A DNA stretch of 64,000 nt, taken from Oryzias latipes (taxonomy: Eukaryota; Chordata; Actinopteri; Beloniformes; Adrianichthyidae). Each line of letters begins with the position of its first letter. Within the stretch, counting starts at the first letter, position 1. The DNA lies in the NCBI RefSeq assembly GCF_002234675.1, contig NC_019872.2:11405950-11469949 (forward strand), given 5' to 3'. The notes under the pieces are model-generated. The model ran no database searches, was not told where the DNA came from, and saw only the letters and a list, made by a program, of their open reading frames with translations. Made by a program: the position numbers and the translations under genes. This document shows, piece after piece, positions 1 through 11,900 of the stretch.

Positions 1-101
1 CCAAAAACAGGGTTTTAAATGGAGTGGGTCTTTATTAGACTGGTTGACTTTCTGAGGTCTGTCAGTGTCAACAGTCAACCTTCTGTTCTCTTTCTCTGCA
101 G

Positions 102-252
102 AAAGATGAAGATGGAAGGGCCCCCTTTATTCAAACCCCCTCCACCTCCAGTCAAGTACACGGCTACAAGACAAGACGAAACATCAACCCAGTTTTTCCC
201 CACGGCAAGATGCAACTCAATAGCAGATTACACAGATAACACATATGTTTAA
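102..252 (+). CDS. Last coding exon of an unrecognised gene (partial)
   Basis: A good acceptor (polypyrimidine run ending ctctgcag at 94-101) precedes an open frame of about 49 residues ending in TAA at 250-252. The peptide has a PPPPP run near its start, a basic/Thr/Ser-rich middle, and ends in Asn-Thr-Tyr-Val. A C-terminal T-x-V fits a class I PDZ-binding motif, so this looks like the cytoplasmic tail of a membrane or junction protein (a claudin or Ig-superfamily tail is possible). I do not recognise the family. Everything upstream lies outside the window, so the exact phase at the splice site is unproven. A polyadenylation signal follows at 652. Confidence 0.55.
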
Positions 253-651
253 TGAAAAAAGGATCAGTCACAGACTTTGCGTCACGTGGGGGGAGGGGGG
301 CTCACACGCGGTTTCCTGCTTGGGTTTTTTAGTGCTGGTAAAATGCATTGCTTTTTCTTGCAGGTTGTTTAAAAATGCATGTGCAGCAAGATAAATTTTG
401 TGAAGTGTGAGTTTTATTTATGTAAACAAAGTCACTGGACAATATTGTGAACTTCTTTTTAAAATTCAGTCTGAAGAAAATAAGAAAAAAGTGTTTGCTG
501 TTAGGTTTATGGTGGAGATTAAGATAAGAGATGGCTGACATATATGAATTACCTTGGTAGTTTTTTTCATGGAACCACATCTTTATATGGTTAAAAGATG
601 TAAAATTACTGTTTTGTCTTGTTGTGTGTATTTTCTGTGTCTATTTGATCA

Positions 652-657
652 AATAAA
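652..657 (+). terminator. Polyadenylation signal of the left-edge gene
   Basis: AATAAA about 400 bases after the stop at 252, in AT-rich 3' UTR. The L1 insertion begins only 25 bases downstream, so any downstream GU-rich element of this site may have been displaced by the insertion. Confidence 0.5.
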
Positions 658-665
658 AATGTTTT

Positions 666-681
666 TCAATGATTTAACTTT
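666..681. repeat. Target-site duplication, left copy, of L1 insertion
   Basis: TCAATGATTTAACTTT at 666-681 is repeated exactly at 5370-5385. The two copies bracket the minus-strand L1-type element. The left copy is followed at once by a T-rich run, which is the A-tail of the minus-strand element. Confidence 0.85.
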
Positions 682-1289
682 TTTTTATTTTTTCCTTGTC
701 CTGTCCAACAGCTGGTCAGACAGATGACAGCTGAGGGCCTCTTGTGTTGGACATATTTTACTTTAACAATAGGGGTTATTAATCTTCATACAAACCAGAG
801 GTATGTCTGAATAAACCCCTTTTGTAATTAAGGCCAAACTTTATTAATTTCAACCATGTTTGAAAATCTTGGGCGTTGGACCGGACGGAAAAGGAAAGAG
901 GGGAAGAAAAGGGAGGGATGTTAGAGAGAGAGGGGGGGTAGGAGGGTGATAATAGGAGGGGAGGGGGGATAAGACCATGAAGCAACATAAAGCAACAAGT
1001 TTACTGGTTGTTAATCATTATGGTAAGGTTCAAATGTAGTACAAAAAGGGCGGGGCCTATCCACACACACACTCAAATGTTATAAACACACCTGCTAGCT
1101 GCAAAAATGTCCACCTGTCGACATGTACACAAAACAGATAGTGTTCATACGCATACTTATGCCTTAAAACCAACTAGTGTGAAATATTTCAGTCATTCAA
1201 TCATGCAAACTGTTAGTGCAAAGGTGAGCTAACACCTGTGCTCAGGTGAGTGTTGATGTTCTTTTAAAATGGATGGTGGAACGTGAAAA

Positions 1290-3970
1290 GAAGAAGGGAG
1301 AGTGCCCAGCCATCCCAACCCCAAGACCCCCGCCGCCGCAGCAGCGGCAGCCGGAATCCCCCCAACGCCACACGGGAACAGGCAGGGAACAACCGCCCCC
1401 CGGGTCCCGTCCCGTCCCAGAACCAGAGAGCAGGGAGGCACGGAGGGAAAGAGAGCGCCCCCCCAGCCCAACCAGGAGAGCAGCCCCCCGCCGCGCCGGG
1501 AGAGCCCAACGCAGGGCCCCACCGGAGAAGGACGCCCACAGCCCCAGACGAGCACCCCATCACCACCCAGGAGTACTGGGCATCCCCCCGCCCCAACCCC
1601 AGGTACGAGCCAAGACCCCCCAAGGGAGACCCGCTCCGCACTCCAGGCAGCCACCCACCCGGCCCACGGTTGGTCCAGGGAGGAGCAAAGCAGGGGCCCG
1701 CCGCCCCCGCCCAAGAGGGGGGAACCCCGGGGAAAAAAGGGGGCCCACAAGGGGTGTTGTAAATATGGCCCGACCAGGCTCGGCCACAGTTGGAAATTTG
1801 GCGGGGCCCAGCGCTCAGGGGCAAGGACCAGGACCCACCCCCCAGGGACACGAACACCCCCGGCTCAGGTGTAATGTAAACCCCCCCCACCGCGCGGAGA
1901 GAGAACCGCCGGGCCCAGGAAGCTGGCACCCAGGGGACACAGCCGCCGTTGCCAAGGGGCCCGCACCCCCCACCAGGGGAGGGGTAGGGGACAGATGGAC
2001 CCAGGTCCCACCTTCCTTGCAAAATGTGTGTGCGTGTATGTGTGTTTGAGAGGGTGTGTGTGTGCATGTGTGTGTGTTTATGTTGGAATGTATATATTGA
2101 GGGGGGACGGGTGTGTGTACCAGTTAAAATTGGCGGGTAGTGCACTAAGGGGACATCTCCTGATTACTCACAGTGATGTCCCTCACCCTCCCCACCAAGG
2201 GGCCCTGAATGTCTAAGGTGCGGTTAAAATTGGCGGGTACCATAGGCAACCATAGGAGGGGGGCCACTGCCAAGTACCCCCCCCCCCCCCCCAAGGCGCA
2301 TCACAGGCTAAACCCCCCACCCCCTCACCCTAATATGAGGTTATATGAGGAAGGGGGTGAGTTGGGGACAGCTGGTAGACTGTCCCCCGGTGGTCAAACA
2401 GCTGTTCCCCCCCCCCCCCCCACACCCCCAGCAAAGGGGCTAGGCCAACCCAGCCCCACCAGTGACGTGCGGTGAGGTTAATGGCTGGTGAGGCACTGAC
2501 GTCATCAGTCAGATTTACAAACACATGAACCATACTGAGTAACTTATTCACCATTTAATTGACAACAGTTAACGTGTTGTTTAAAATATCATTTCAGCGT
2601 GTTTTTTTTATTTTATTTTTTTATTTTATTTTTTCATATTCAAACTGCAGCATAGAAAAAAGCACAAACGTTATTATCATCTTACCTTTACGTGTAAATA
2701 AAGTCCATACGCCGCTCCTTCTGAAGAAAATGACTTGCCGCTTGCTATCACTTATACTATTGTTTTGTAGCGTCATAATCTCAGGGCTCACCGGCGCCCA
2801 CCAACATGAGGCACGAAAATGTCTGGCCTCACCCTTTTTTGCCGGCGTTTAGCGCTCAGCACAAGAAACACGTCCCTCACATACAGTTATTTATAAAAAC
2901 GAACACTGTACATCATATACATATGCTAAATTATGTAAACTCAGCTCATATAGTACAAGTGATTGAACCGACATACAGAGAGACAGCAGTACCGTCTGAC
3001 TGCATAGGTATTGCGCAATCCAAGGTGAGGCTCAGCGGGCTGGTGCCTCATCGAACGTCACTTCTTAGTATCTGAACGGCAAATGCGGAAATTCAGCGAT
3101 TTTGAAAAGAAAAAACACCCAAAAATGGTACATTTAATTGGAAAATGACTGCAAAGCACAAATTACTGATTAAATATAATAATTGAATTAATTTTTTCTC
3201 TTTTCTTCCCATAATGACAGGTGAGGCACAGCCTCATCTGCCTCTCCTGACTGCACGTCACTGGGCCCCACCCCCAGAGGCGCCGACACCCCAGGCCCGG
3301 CACCACCCACCCCACACAGAGAGAGAGGAGCCAGAAAGCGTCGCCCCCCCGGAGCAAGCCCAGGCCCCCACCCCCAAACGCCGGCCCTAGAAGAGCTCTG
3401 GTCAGGCCTCGACGGGACCGAGGCAGCCAACCGGCCGGGGCAACCGCCGATTGCCTCAGCGGAGACCCCAACCCGTCAACCCCCCCCGCCCCGTACCAAT
3501 AGTTGCCCCCCCCTCCCCACCAGAACGCCCCCCCACAGGACAGGGCCGACAAGCCCCCCACCCCACCCCACCCCAGACCCCGCAGCCGAAGCGGATGACA
3601 CCCAGAGCGACCGGGGGCCCCGAGAGGGTTGTCCCGTCCCGTCCCAGAGCCAGGGAAGGGCCGATCCCAGCCTCAGGTGCAGATGGGCAGCCCATCCAGC
3701 GCCGCCGCCCCCCCCCCCCCCCCCGAGCAGGGCCCCCCGCCAATCCCCCCCAGCACAGGCAAAGGAACCACCCCTCCAAGCTAAGCCAGACCACCCCCCC
3801 ACCCCCCCACCACGCACCCCCACACCCAAGCCCAGAGGACCACGCAGCGCCCCAGCCCGCCCCACCCAGGCACCGGACCCGACCCCCCGACCAACGGAGC
3901 CCCCACCACCCCCCGCCAGGCACCGGAGGCTCCGACCCCCACCAAGAACCACGGCAGAAGGGCAAGGAGC
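1290..3970 (-). other. G-rich 3' UTR of the L1 element
   Basis: This block is strikingly C-rich on + (G-rich on the L1 sense strand), with C runs up to about 15 bases at 2278-2292, 2406-2421 and 3711-3724. All stop codons are scarce here, so long open frames occur in several frames on both strands, but none resembles a protein. Short sequences recur inside it, for example CCCGTCCCGTCCCAGA near 1408 and 3628, and AAAATTGGCGGGTA near 2126 and 2226. A TG-rich simple repeat lies at 2025-2090. The block is interrupted by the transposon at 2459-3264. Confidence 0.6.
2459..3264. mobile_element. Non-autonomous DNA transposon nested in the L1
   Basis: The ends are perfect 12-bp inverted repeats, CCAGTGACGTGC at 2459-2470 and GCACGTCACTGG at 3253-3264. 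They are flanked by a 6-bp duplication GCCCCA (2453-2458 and 3265-3270). The inner ends keep a related GTGAGG/GAGG pattern. The 806-bp interior is AT-rich, unlike the G-rich host sequence, and contains no transposase frame. A 6-bp duplication argues against hAT (8), Tc1 (2) and piggyBac (TTAA). I do not assign a superfamily, though Dada- or IS3EU-type elements could be tested. Confidence 0.8.
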
Positions 3971-3979
3971 AGCGACAAT

Positions 3980-5369
3980 TTATTAAAATAGTTTTTTTAG
4001 CAATACAAAGAGTTATGAAAATGATAGAGCCTAATCCTCCTTCTACATCGATGGCACTCATGTCACCAAGCACACAAAGTGACGGTGAAGCCGTGATTGA
4101 AGCTTTAAGCCAGACTGATAGATCGGCACATACCTGCTGCCAGAGAACCTGGACAGGCATGCAGAACCATAGTGCATGCATGTAACTGTCGGGTAGATTA
4201 CTGTCACAGTGCTGACAAATGTCTGAGTTGCTGAGACCCATCTTGAACATCCTCTGTCCAGTGTAGTAAATTCTGTGAAGAGTTTTGAAATGGATTAGCT
4301 GCAGATTTGGACTTTTTGTCAGTTTAAAGGTGTTTAGACAAAGTTCTGACCAAAAACTTTCATCTGTGCTGATGCTCAAATCCGCATCCCATTTTGTTGT
4401 TGGAAGTGAAATATTATTATCTAAATTACATAAAAGTTTGTATATTTTGGAGAGAGTTTTATTCATTGAGAAATTAATCAGAGTGGTAACTACATCTGGT
4501 GGTTTTAAATCGTTGTCTCTGTATTTAAACTTTTTAGTAATAATTGATTGAAGTTGCTGATATTCCAAGAAGTTATTTATTCCATGTTTGTCTTGAAGTT
4601 CCTGGGGAGTTATGAATCTTCTATCAATAATTATGTGCTCTAGTTGTTTTATGCCCCCTGCTTGCCAAGCTGGGAAGTGAATCATTTTTTTTTTTATATA
4701 AGGATGTCTGGGTTGTTCCAGATGGGTGTCATTTTGCATGGTTTAATTGATGATTTTGATATTTTGAGAAATTCCCACCAGGCTGTTAAAGTGGCATTTA
4801 TATTAATACTTTTGAAACAATCCTGTTTTTTAACTGTTTGGCTAATAAATGGAAGATCTGACAGGTTGATCTTTCCACATAACGCCTGTTCCAGGTCTAA
4901 CCATGAGTTGGTTTCTGTATTATTTTTTAACCATTTTAAGATGTATTGTAGTCCATTTGCAAGAAAGTAATTGTGGAAGTTAGGTCATTCTAATCCTCCA
5001 CAGCTTTTTGCAGATTTTAAAGTTTTTAGACTGATTCTTGCAGGTTTATTGTTTCATAAAAAGCTTGATATGGATGAGTCTAATGTTTTGAACCATTTTA
5101 ATGGCGGTTGTGTGGGAATCATTGAGAATAGATAATTAACTTTGGGTAAGATTTTCATTTTTACCGTGGCTACCTTGCCCATAAGGGACAGAGGCAGGTT
5201 GGTCCAGCGTGTTAGATCGTCCTGTATGTTTTCCAGTAATGGGGTGTAGTTTAGCTGCACCAGTTCTGATAGTTTGGGGGAAAAATTGATACCTAGATAT
5301 TTGATATTTCCTGATTTAACTGGTATTGTGAGTCTTTGCTCTGCATTACTGTTCAGTGATTTATTGATC
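3980..5369 (-). pseudogene. L1-type ORF2 C-terminal remnant
   Basis: Minus-strand translation gives typical L1/Tx1-clade ORF2 C-terminal sequence. At about 5260-5054 there is a block ending near a conserved WFKTLDSS, preceded by the PLSLMGKVA motif that follows the reverse-transcriptase fingers/palm region. At 4739-3990 there is the C-terminal block with IHFKTLHRIYYT and the zinc-knuckle-like C-x2-C ... H ... C motif (CQHC, then HALWFC). The two blocks are not in one uninterrupted frame (the region around 5050-4740 is broken), and the N-terminal endonuclease and catalytic palm are absent because of 5' truncation. The element is dead and cannot encode an active ORF2 protein. Confidence 0.75.
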
Positions 5370-5385
5370 TCAATGATTTAACTTT
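5370..5385. repeat. Target-site duplication, right copy, of L1 insertion
   Basis: Exact match to 666-681. The + strand continues AACC, giving the CTTT/AA nick context at 5385/5386. Confidence 0.85.
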
Positions 5386-7278
5386 AACCTTGATGGCAAA
5401 TGAGTTGAAAAAAATTGTAAATTATCATTATATTAAATAAAGCAGACATTTTTTGTGTATATTAAAAACATGTGTACACCCATTCTACCTCTGTTATGGG
5501 GAGGCTGGACCCACTATTAGGATGAGGTGGGGTTCACTCTTGGCAAATTGCTGTTGCAGAGCAGGGCAACATAAAGACATACAACCCAAGGCCTGATGGC
5601 ATCATTTTCCTCACAAACATGAAAAATTAACTTAAGAAACAAAAATAAAATAAAAAACCCTAATACACACATACAAAAACAAAATCTTGCTCACCTTTTA
5701 GTACCATACTGTATATCCCTTTTGTGGTTGCCACATTTATTCAACTTTCACTGATTCGCATCGGTGGTTTAGCAGAGACTTTAAAGCCGGATGCCTGTAT
5801 TTTATCCGGGCTGAGGACTGGCCCGGGGAGACCCACACTTGGGCCCCTTTTGTGGCTACATAGTTAGGCAGTAGCGTGAACGGTCTTGCCCAAGGATGCA
5901 GCTTTAACAAGGCAAAAACCAATGTTCTGCTTGTGTTGGTCTCAAGCCTGGTAAGTGTGTCGGGAAGGGCTTTCAACATAAAGCTTAAAAGATATGTAGC
6001 TCAAAGGAGAAGACAGAAATATGGATATATAAACTGACATGACGACAGGTTTTCGAAACATTTCAGGGACTTGAAAGGAAATAACACTTTCAGCATACCT
6101 CGACTTGCCCCCCCCCCAGTATTTTACCTGCACCCCATTGTGGGGCTGGCTAAATCCAGGCCTGGTACTACCACACACTCAAGGGGCATCTTGTAAATAC
6201 CAATTAATCAGTTAATCAACTAATCATATTTTTGGACTGTAAGAAGAAGCCGGGGTGCCCTGAAAAAACAAACGCATGCACGAGGAGAGCATGCAGACTT
6301 GACACAGAAAGAACCCAGGATTTGAACTAGGGTCTTTTCACAGTGAGGTGAGAATGCTAACCACTTCATCACCATGCAGTCTATATATACACACACACCT
6401 ACAATCAGCTCAACAGAGGATTTGTTTTGTCATTGGCTCACTTAAACTGGCTAAAGCTAAAAATTAAAGGACCCTCTTGTCCACCACAACCACAAAGTGA
6501 CACTTGTATTGACAGTTTGGGGCTAACACCACAGACCACACAACATCAAACACAGGTATCAAATTTTCTTTATTGTAATTTTTTAACATTTTAACTTTTA
6601 TTTCTTCTAATCCGGCATGCTTGGAATTCATGTGTCCATTTGAAGTTGAATTTTAATCACTTTAAAAACTAGACAGTGGATCGTAAGGTCTCGAACAAAC
6701 GTTTGTTCTCTTATAATGACACGTTTGCCAAAACTAGTCGTGTATCGTGCTAAAACACATTTCACAACTGCAGTCTGTCTTCTGATTTTCCAACCACACT
6801 ATCGAAACCACATGTGCTTGCAAGATATGAATTCTTGATAAACTCATGTCAGAAGACGTGTGCAAACATGCATTGTGATGTGAAAAGCTCTATTGTTCTA
6901 AAGTCTAACCAAGTGTGTGTGAAAAAATTTTGACAAATGCACATAGCATGAAGTTTTTGTGATGCATTTTAAAATTTAGGGATGTAACTTGGCTTTGATA
7001 CTCCTGTTCCAAACTGTATCTGAACTATTTTAAAGAACAAACCCACTCAGGTTACCAGAAGTGAAAATAAAAGACTTGCAATCATTTTATTTGGCAACAT
7101 TTTTCCTCTGGCAAAATCTTTTCACAAATTGTTGATCTTGAATGAAAGTTTGAGAGACGTCTTTTATAAAATTTGCACTTACCCTAATTGTTTCTAAAAG
7201 AGCATAGGTCATCAGTGTGTACCATTTCAAATCAGTAATTTGTCTACAGACCAGTGATTGGCATTCAACCCCAACCCG
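5386..7278. other. Intergenic spacer with degenerate repeats
   Basis: No gene seen. About 6225-6385 is a decayed copy of a very common fish interspersed repeat (tail half: TTTTTGGACTGT, the GCATGCACGAGGAGA block, then a GATTTGAAC... block ending ACCATGCAG). The 5750-5960 stretch has SINE/hAT-like words (cttgcccaaggatg) but no clear boundaries. The short open frames at 5737-5979 and 5942-6178 have no coding character. Confidence 0.5.
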
Positions 7279-7282
7279 TTAA

Positions 7283-7850
7283 AAGGCCTATATGATGCTG
7301 AATCAACGTTTCTGAACTTTGAAGTGAACTACAATGTTAATTTTTCACAAAAAAACACCCCAAAGCAGTATTTTTGATCCATTCAAGCAATTCTGAGCAC
7401 TCCTCTAAAACCCACCAGCCTGTCCTAAATCCACAAGAACTAGCAGGTTCTCACATTGTGACATCACAAAGTGAGAAACAGCCCCTCCTAGTAAGAGTCT
7501 GAGCTGCCATCACTGCCCCCAGGTGAACACACTTTCACTGCAGAACTAGCGGTGATCGGCAAAAAGACGGCACAATATGCACAACCATCTTTGTAAAAGT
7601 TCGGACGTTGATTGTTTTCGTGGGCAAAACGCAGACACGCTGCAGAGTCCGGGTTTAGGTTGACGTCACGAAATAAGCGGCACCCACAAAGGGCGAAAGG
7701 CGCTGCCTCAGAGATGGTAGGAAAATGAGTTGTAAAACTAATTCATATTTCCCTGAAAATCCATTCTTTTGTGTGCCAAAGGTAATAAATTATTACATAT
7801 ATAGATATAGTTTAATGTGAAAGGCTTAAGAATGGCATGATATAGGCCCT
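7283..7850. mobile_element. TTAA-flanked (piggyBac-like) MITE
   Basis: TTAA occurs at both boundaries (7279-7282 and 7851-7854). The termini are inverted repeats, AAGGCCTATATGATGC on the left and AGGGCCTATATCATGC as the reverse complement of the right, matching at 14 of 16 positions. The 568-bp interior has no transposase frame. The TTAA duplication is the hallmark of the piggyBac superfamily. Confidence 0.7.
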
Positions 7851-7855
7851 TTAAA

Positions 7856-8998
7856 CTGTCATGGTGAAAAGCCTAATGTTATTTTCCCACAAAGAAGGAT
7901 TTCAAAGTGCTTCAAAAAAGCTTCAGCAGCATGAAAAATTACATTTAAACACAATTTATAAGAACAAAAACAAATTAATGCATTAAAATCAATGACAATT
8001 CCAACAACAACAAAAATATTGTAGGGAAAAAAAGGAAAACAGAAAGAGTAGATTGTGCAGCACTCAAACAAGAACATAAAACATGAGCAAAAGTGTTAAT
8101 ATAACAAAATAAGAAGCATTTTTACTCTGTTTTTGTCTGATTTAAAATTCTTCTAGTTGTCTCCTTCTTGCAGATTGTAATACACTCTTTGGTTTATGGA
8201 CCATGCAGAGATCTGACAAGTTTTAAATTATTAAATCCCCACCTTTATAAATTTAATCCACAGTAGCACTATCAAGTTTTTCATATTAAGTTTTTTTTTG
8301 TTTTTGTTTTTTTACAGGCAACCACCTGAATATTCCTTCAATTCCTATTTTTTCTTCTTTTTTTTCTTTTTACAAATATTTGTGTTTAAAAAATCAGACC
8401 TCATCTTTTAGTTTTTTTCCTGTTGAATGAAATCAAACTTTATTCATAAAACACTTTTCATACCTTAGTAGCACAAAGTGCTTTACAGAAAAAATAAGAA
8501 TATAACTTAAAAACCAAAACAAAGGCCATTAGATTAAGAAAAAATATTTAAAAAATAAGACTCTTTCTAGTTCTGTGTTTAATTGTGAAGTGCTTTGTTA
8601 TTTCTATTAGTGCGACATTTCTATTCATAAGTAAACTACAAATAAAAAAAATTGACAAGTTTTATAAAAGACTGGGCTTATAAACAGGTAAATACAAAAT
8701 ACATATTTTGTAAAAATACAAAAAAACAGATTGTTTGAACGCATTGATTTTTAAGTTCACTTTTTAAACATAGAGGGATCTATTGTGTTGTATCCCACAG
8801 AGCTAAAAACACAGCCTGCCTCAGAATGAGGTTACGATGCTTCCTGTTTGTAACTGAAGAGCAGTAAGTTTGAAAGCAAGATGTACCGAAGGGAGGGTAA
8901 AAATAGACTACTGTAGCACGCCCCGCTGATGAAAACGCAGTCCTGTCCTGGTGGAGAACCATTCGATCATACTTTGTGCAGTCCGAGACAACTTTAAT
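7856..8998. other. Spacer upstream of TRAT1-like gene
   Basis: AT-rich. About 8425-8500 resembles a common fish repeat tail (TTTATTCATAAAACACTTTTCATAC ... CACAAAGTGCTTTACAG). The last 150 bases before 8999 should hold the promoter and 5' UTR of the TRAT1-like gene. I see no convincing TATA box. Confidence 0.4.
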
Positions 8999-11900
8999 AT
9001 GACGGGTAAGAAAAGATTTGACTTTTTTTTGCATTCTTTTTATGGAATATAACAGGGGGAAAAAACATAATCCATTTAAAAATAGATTGATAAAAAGTAA
9101 ATTGAAAAGTGAAGGCTGTAGTTTTTCTGATTTCTCCTTGACTTTTGTTTAGGTTTTTACTGATGTGACGGCAAAGAGTTAAACAAACTGTAGCCATGTA
9201 AAAGGAAAATAAATTTGCCATTACATTGTACAAAGTATGTAAAGAACACCACAGTAGTCTGGTTTTCCCTGTAAAGAGTCACAGTAAAACAGTGTTAGTA
9301 GGCGAAAATGTTTTTTTTGTACACCAAAACATGTCAGTGTTATTAACGTCAGACCAGTAAAAGTCTACATTTCCACCTGGTTTGACAAATTTGGAGGCTA
9401 TAATTTGTATTTTGTTTTGTTTTTTATATTTAAAGAAGGAGACACTTTTGTTATACCCCTTGCGTTCCTGTCTCTGGCCTTGTTCATCTCGTTGAGTCTT
9501 CACATAATATTTTGCTTCAGAAGAAGAGCTGCTATGTGCACAGGTAAACCAAAGTATTACTTAGTATTTTGCTTCACCTCATTTTTCAATACGACACTCT
9601 TTTAAGACATGCTTCTTTCTTACAGGTCTAGATGGATGCTGCTTTGGCCACATTTCTGAAAGAGAAACGTACGCCTCCATTTTTACTTTTCAAATTTAAC
9701 TTTAATATGTGCCTAATCATGTAGAGATCAATCAAATATGTCATGATTTATACAGCAAAAAGCTGTTTTGGCTTTAATTTCAACCACAAAACCATGCAAT
9801 GTGGCAATAAATCAATAAATTCAAAATGTATTGAAAAAAATGTGTCTGTCTTGCTTCAGCCAGTCGCAGATTGAGAGGCAAAATTTTCGTAATCTCAGTC
9901 ATCGAGAGCCGCAAGAAAATCCCCGCAATCATCATGAACAACAGGAAAATCCAATCTATGGCAACATCCACACTGACAGAAACGGTGAGCCAAGGCTTCG
10001 ACTGTTTAACATCTATTTGAAAAAAAAAATGTGTTTATTTGATTGTGTGTATCACCTCCAAAAATTTGTTTTCTGGTGGAATTTTTGAATTTTTGGTCAA
10101 CAAAATATGCAATGTCAACATTTAGATGTTAAGCCAAAGACTAGATTTGGGTGGTATCTATGCAAAATAAAAGATTTTGATGGATAAATTATTGTAGAAT
10201 AGAATATAAGTAGATTTAATTTTAATTTGTAATGGTTTTTATTCTATCAACCTAAATTGGATTACTTGTGAACAAATTCAAGGAAAATCTATATTTTAAC
10301 AGAAGCTGCCGAGGATTGCTATGAGAGGATGACCATGAAACGCAATAGAGATCACAAGAAGGTAAAAAAAAACTTTAAAAACGTCATAATTTATTAAATA
10401 ACTATGATTTATCTACAATTTAATGTTGTTGGTTGCCATAATTTGAAGATTTTCATCTTTTCTTACTCCTGAGTTTGAAAAGATTAAAATTTTTCTTGAA
10501 TGTTTAAAATGAGGGTTGAAGAAAAATCGGACAAATTGACATCATTGACATTTGGTTTAAATTTCCTAAAGGCTGTGTCATAGTGCGCAAAACATACATT
10601 TTGCGCACTATTTCACGTCGTGTCTTTCATGATACATGCGTGATATACGTAAGTGTTTCTTACGTTCATAATTCGTCGTTGTGGGCAGAGGGTTTTGCAT
10701 GATGGTTCTTTGCGTAAATTATGTTTTGAGCCGTTAAAAACTTTTGATCTGTTGAGAATTTTACAGTTTATGTAATTGTGCTTGATTTTTGCAAGATTCA
10801 TACACAAAATTGTGGCTTTCCACGACCGTTCCACATATGTGTAACGTACTTTTCACGCATCTATCACAGATGTATAACTTTTACATTGCGTATATGGCGC
10901 ACATATCTATAATTAATATAATTTTTGTTCATGCAATATGCATAAAATGTACATAGTGGCTGTGTGACATGGCCTTAACCATGGGTTTGAGTGAGGTGCT
11001 GACATCTTTCTTTGACTCTTACAAGTAGACCAACATTAAGGAAGGTCTAAGGGCAGGGATGCCCAGTTTTGTTTAGTATGTTTAATTTAATTTAGCAATC
11101 AGCTATTGAATTCTTACTTCATGTTCTTTATGATTCATGTTTATTACACAATTACCGGAATAAAGCCCATTGAGATGACTATTGTTGTAAATATTGGGCT
11201 GTATAAATACAACAGTATTGAATTGAATCAAGCTGTAGTTTGAATTGATTCAGCAGTATTTTTGTGATGCTTTGGTGCTTTCAAAATTCAAATTACAAAA
11301 GAAAGCTAATTAATTATAAGAGGGATATAAGGTTAGGGATATAAGGGTAATGCCAAGTTGTGCATGTATTGAGAAGAGTGTGCACATATTTCATCAGAAA
11401 AATGGGCTCCTAACCCCAAATGTTTAGTTTTTGTGGACAATTTACATTTATTTTAGTTCATTGCAGCAGAGAGGAGATTCAAAGTACATTTGTAGCATTT
11501 TTATTAAAGCTATTGAACATTACTTTCTCATGTGTCGTCAATGAAATTGCAATTCACTAGACACAAGACAATTATAATCCAAAAACCAAACTAGTCAAGC
11601 TTTATTTACAATATGCTCAAGAAACGACAAATAAGACAATTAATAATGAAAAAGTACTTTATTGGGCTGGTTTTTATAGTACTTCTCTCTTTTTTTTTTG
11701 CTATTGCTTCACATAGCCTTTGGAGGGTGACCTGAATTATGCCTCACTGGATTTGAAGGTTGCAATGAAACGCAAGAAAAAGCACAGTCACTTGCAAGGC
11801 CAGACACAGGGACACAACACGCTCCTGGATCACCTGCCCGAACGCCTCACACCTCCACCGAATGCTTTCCTGGAGGTCGACACAGATGTGGATGCGCATC

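Larger units (their letters stand above)
682..5369 (-). mobile_element. 5'-truncated L1-type non-LTR retrotransposon
   Basis: The element lies between two identical 16-bp duplications. Its 3' end (+ strand 682-694) is an A-tail containing AATAAA when read on the minus strand. Its 5' end stops inside the reverse-transcriptase ORF, the usual 5' truncation of target-primed reverse transcription. The + strand sequence at the right junction reads CTTT/AA, close to the TTTT/AA nick preferred by L1 endonucleases. Reading 5' to 3' on the minus strand it carries the C-terminal part of ORF2 (about 5369-3980), then a very G-rich 3' UTR (3970-1290), then an ordinary AT-rich stretch to the tail. A separate DNA transposon is nested at 2459-3264. 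Confidence 0.8.

Noticed and set aside
1229-2216. Overlapping long open frames on both strands in the GC-rich block
   Set aside because: Stop codons are rare because of extreme GC content. The peptides are Pro/Arg/Gly-rich low complexity, several frames are open at once, and the block is explained as L1 3' UTR.
3451-4185. 244-residue plus-strand open frame
   Set aside because: It is antisense to the L1 element, spans the G-rich UTR and part of the ORF2 remnant, and has no protein-like composition.
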